From assembly GCF_016861655.1 (NCBI RefSeq), contig NZ_BOLN01000008.1:1-64000 (forward strand): a stretch of 64,000 bases of DNA, written 5' to 3'. How positions within the stretch are numbered: position 1 is the stretch's first letter; each line of letters opens with the position of its first letter. The translations under genes were made by a program, and so were the position numbers. The notes below the pieces were generated by a model that worked only from the letters and a program-made list of their open reading frames with translations, was not told the origin of the DNA and did no database searches. Positions 62,233 to 64,000 of this stretch are shown piece by piece. Source of the DNA: Levilactobacillus lanxiensis (lineage in GTDB: Bacteria; Bacillota; Bacilli; Lactobacillales; Lactobacillaceae).

Positions 62233-62423
62233 CGTTCACGCACCTCCGGACTGGTGAAAATGGGATTGGAACGCGGTGGGCGGACGTCTGAAGCCTGAGG
62301 AGCGGTCTTCAGACTTACTTTGAGCTGCTAAAAACGCATCTCAAAGATACCAATTGTCTAAACGGCCAGCCGTTTAGACAATTCCCACGGCTGAACCCAT
62401 TTGCACCAGCCCTGCGGTTAACG
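62233..62423 (+). repeat. structured repeat R13 (type II)
   Basis: Arms CTGGTGAAAATGGG and CCCATTTGCACCAG pair with one mismatch. P2 is TCTGAAG / CTTCAGA around GCCTGAGGAGCGGTC. P3 is CTTTGAG / CTCAAAG. P4 is ATTGTCTAAACGGC / GCCGTTTAGACAAT (62353-62366 / 62369-62382), 14 bp perfect. Ends ACCTCCGG and CCTGCGGT. Midway between rny and ymdB. Confidence 0.86.
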
Positions 62424-62506
62424 GCCGCTTAGCCCCTCTGTTTTCAATTTTGTTTAGTTCTCCTATAAGCCAGCTAGTCAATCCCGCTTTCTTTCTACAA
62501 AAACGT

Positions 62507-62535
62507 AAAAAAGCTAGGACCAAATGGCCTAGCTT
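62507..62535 (-). terminator. terminator of rny
   Basis: AAGCTAGG / CCTAGCTTTTTT hairpin, T-run on the minus strand. Confidence 0.88.
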
Positions 62536-62542
62536 CTCTGAC

Positions 62543-64000
62543 TTATTTCGCATATTCAACTGACCGGACTTCCCGGATGACGGAAACTTTGACGTGGCCT
62601 GGGTAATCCAGGTCGCCCTCAATTTGTTTCTTGATGTCGCGTGCCAAGACAACGGCATCCGTGTCGGAAATCTTCTCGGGCCGCACAATAACTCGAACCT
62701 CTCGTCCCGCCTGAATGGCAAAGCTGTGGTCGACGCCGTCAAATGCATTGGCAACGGTTTCCAGCTTGTCCAACCGGTGGATGTAACTTTCCAGAGAATC
62801 TGAGCGTGCGCCTGGCCGGGTGGCTGAAATAACATCAGCGGTCCCAACCAGTTCCGCAATAACGGATTGCGGTGCCGTTTGATCTGCTTGAGCTGCGATA
62901 GCGTTAACCACAACGGAACTTTCACGGTACTTCTTTGCGAGTTCCGTGCCCGTCGTGATGTACGAGCTATCGTCTTCATGCTCTGCAGCGCGGCCAATAT
63001 CATGTAATAATCCTGCACGTTTTGCTAACGTAACATCCTCACCTAATTCAGCAGCCAACACCCCAGTGATCTTGGCAACTTCGATTGAATGGGCCAACGC
63101 GTTTTGCCCATGAGAAATTCGGAAATTCATGCGACCAACCAGTTTGACCATTTCGGGATGCATGGAATGAATCCCCAAGTCAAAGGTTGCTTGCTCGCCA
63201 AGCTCCCGGACATGTTCGTCCAGTTCTTTTTTCGCCTTGGCTACCATTTCTTCAATCCGTGCCGGGTGAATTCGCCCGTCTTGGATTAACTTCTCGAGAG
63301 CAATCTTCGCAACTTCTCGCCGTAACGGGTCAAAGCCACTCAAAACGACGGCTTCTGGCGTATCATCAATGATCAGGTCAATCCCGGTCAGAGTCTCTAA
63401 CGTCCGAATATTCCGTCCTTCACGGCCGATGATTCGGCCCTTCATGTCGTCATTAGGCAACGTCACCACAGTAATTGTGGTTTCCGTAACCATGTCGGCG
63501 GCACTCCGTTGAATGGCGGAGACAATCAGGTCTTTGGCATTTGCCTGAGCTGTCTTCCGCGCCGTTTCTTCGCTTTCTTTAATCATCTTTGCCCGTTCGC
63601 CTGCCAAAGCCTTTTTGGCCTCGGAAATAATCAGGTCCCGTGCATCATCCTGGGATAAAGCAGCTACGTCTTCAACCGCAGCTTGGCGTTTTTCAATCAG
63701 TGAGTCTGCTTGCTGTTGCTTCTTTGCTAAATTCTGCTCTTCAGCACTTAGCTTCTTGTCCCGACGATTCAAAGAGTTTTCGCGTTTTTCCAGAGAATTA
63801 TCTTTCCGGTCTAACGTTTCTTCACGTTGAATCAAGCGATCTTCTTGCTTCTGAACTTCGGCACGACGTTCTTTCAGCTCGGTTTCGACCTCTGCGCGGT
63901 ACTTATGACTGTCTTCCTTGGCCTCTAATAAAGATTCCTTCGTGGCAGTCTCAGCTTGCTTCTTAGCTTCAGCCAGTACACCTTCAGCAGTGTACTTAGC
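62543..64000 (-). CDS. rny: ribonuclease Y, partial (N-terminus beyond the right edge), with altered HD domain
   Basis: At least 485 residues; the frame stays open to the window end ([22 protein letters not shown]), so the membrane anchor is outside. A long coiled coil is followed by the KH domain ([46 protein letters not shown]) and the HD domain ([15 protein letters not shown]). RNase Y starts mRNA decay at the membrane. Odd: the segment that reads SHVEIG...ASHHGD in Bacillus RNase Y is SYITTG...AAQADQ here, so His and Asp residues conserved around the metal site are missing, although HD itself is kept. The C-terminus [21 protein letters not shown] is normal. A strong terminator follows. 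Confidence 0.9.
   Translation of the reverse strand, partial: AKYTAEGVLAEAKKQAETATKESLLEAKEDSHKYRAEVETELKERRAEVQKQEDRLIQREETLDRKDNSLEKRENSLNRRDKKLSAEEQNLAKKQQQADSLIEKRQAAVEDVAALSQDDARDLIISEAKKALAGERAKMIKESEETARKTAQANAKDLIVSAIQRSAADMVTETTITVVTLPNDDMKGRIIGREGRNIRTLETLTGIDLIIDDTPEAVVLSGFDPLRREVAKIALEKLIQDGRIHPARIEEMVAKAKKELDEHVRELGEQATFDLGIHSMHPEMVKLVGRMNFRISHGQNALAHSIEVAKITGVLAAELGEDVTLAKRAGLLHDIGRAAEHEDDSSYITTGTELAKKYRESSVVVNAIAAQADQTAPQSVIAELVGTADVISATRPGARSDSLESYIHRLDKLETVANAFDGVDHSFAIQAGREVRVIVRPEKISDTDAVVLARDIKKQIEGDLDYPGHVKVSVIREVRSVEYAK

Noticed and set aside
29893-62423. CRISPR array
   Set aside because: The repeats are about 200 bp, spaced by kilobases, in both orientations, with no unique short spacers and no cas genes.
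29893-62423. Ordinary insertion-sequence-derived MITEs
   Set aside because: There is no constant terminal inverted repeat or target duplication; outer arms differ between copies, and the interior is structured. Not excluded in origin, but it does not explain the covariation.

Overview
The window looks like a chromosome segment of a low-GC-phylum Gram-positive, most probably a member of the Lactobacillaceae with a mid-range GC content (Levilactobacillus/Lactiplantibacillus-like). This rests on gene order and families: divergent ccpA/pepQ, a seven-gene comG operon followed by ytxK-ackA, the yutD / TIGR01457 / TIGR01906 cluster, KxYKxGKxW-type signal peptides, LPQTx sorting motifs, and the rny-ymdB-mutS-mutL-ruvA-ruvB and alaS-ireB-ruvX-yrzB-zapA-cvpA-mutS2-trxA orders. 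The species is not determined. Nearly every gene is chromosomal core; there is no insertion sequence, prophage, tRNA or CRISPR array.

Layout. 1-400: tandem rRNA-type promoters and a leader firing leftwards, so a 16S gene probably lies just outside the left edge. 0.4-8 kb: S1-domain protein, cyclophilin, PgpA, DedA, a phosphatase cluster (HAD, YutD, YunD, metallophosphoesterase) and an aldo/keto reductase broken by one extra copy of a 7-bp tandem repeat. 8-17 kb: amino-acid permease, acetate kinase, YtxK and the complete comGA-GG competence pseudopilus operon, then YebC. 17-19 kb: a two-gene amino-acid ABC importer. 19-28.5 kb: two tandem, paralogous, very large leucine-rich-repeat cell-wall proteins. 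29-39 kb: a membrane protein, ccpA with a cre site, pepQ, YtxH and DUF948 proteins, MscS, a 52-residue membrane peptide, CbpB-like protein, YfcE, XTPase, MurI, YslB. 39-64 kb: trxA, mutS2, cvpA, zapA, yrzB, ruvX, ireB, T-box-controlled alaS, a DEAD-box helicase, nrnA, dinB, yajC, ruvB, ruvA, mutL, mutS, ymdB and rny (cut by the right edge). The right half is therefore dominated by DNA repair, recombination, translation and RNA metabolism; dinB and probably ruvAB carry LexA-type boxes.

The main unexplained signal is a family of 13 non-coding structured repeats (called R1-R13 here, about 180-280 bp), all in intergenic gaps between 29.9 and 62.4 kb and none in the first 29.8 kb. Each is closed by a long terminal stem and contains three internal hairpins. 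Stem sequences differ widely between copies but remain complementary (compensatory changes in several helices), while short loop and junction motifs are kept. Two sub-types share the architecture, and two copies look like one sub-type nested in the other. Four gaps hold convergent pairs, and the 5' end of almost every copy faces the nearest gene. I do not recognise the family; no associated protein gene is visible.
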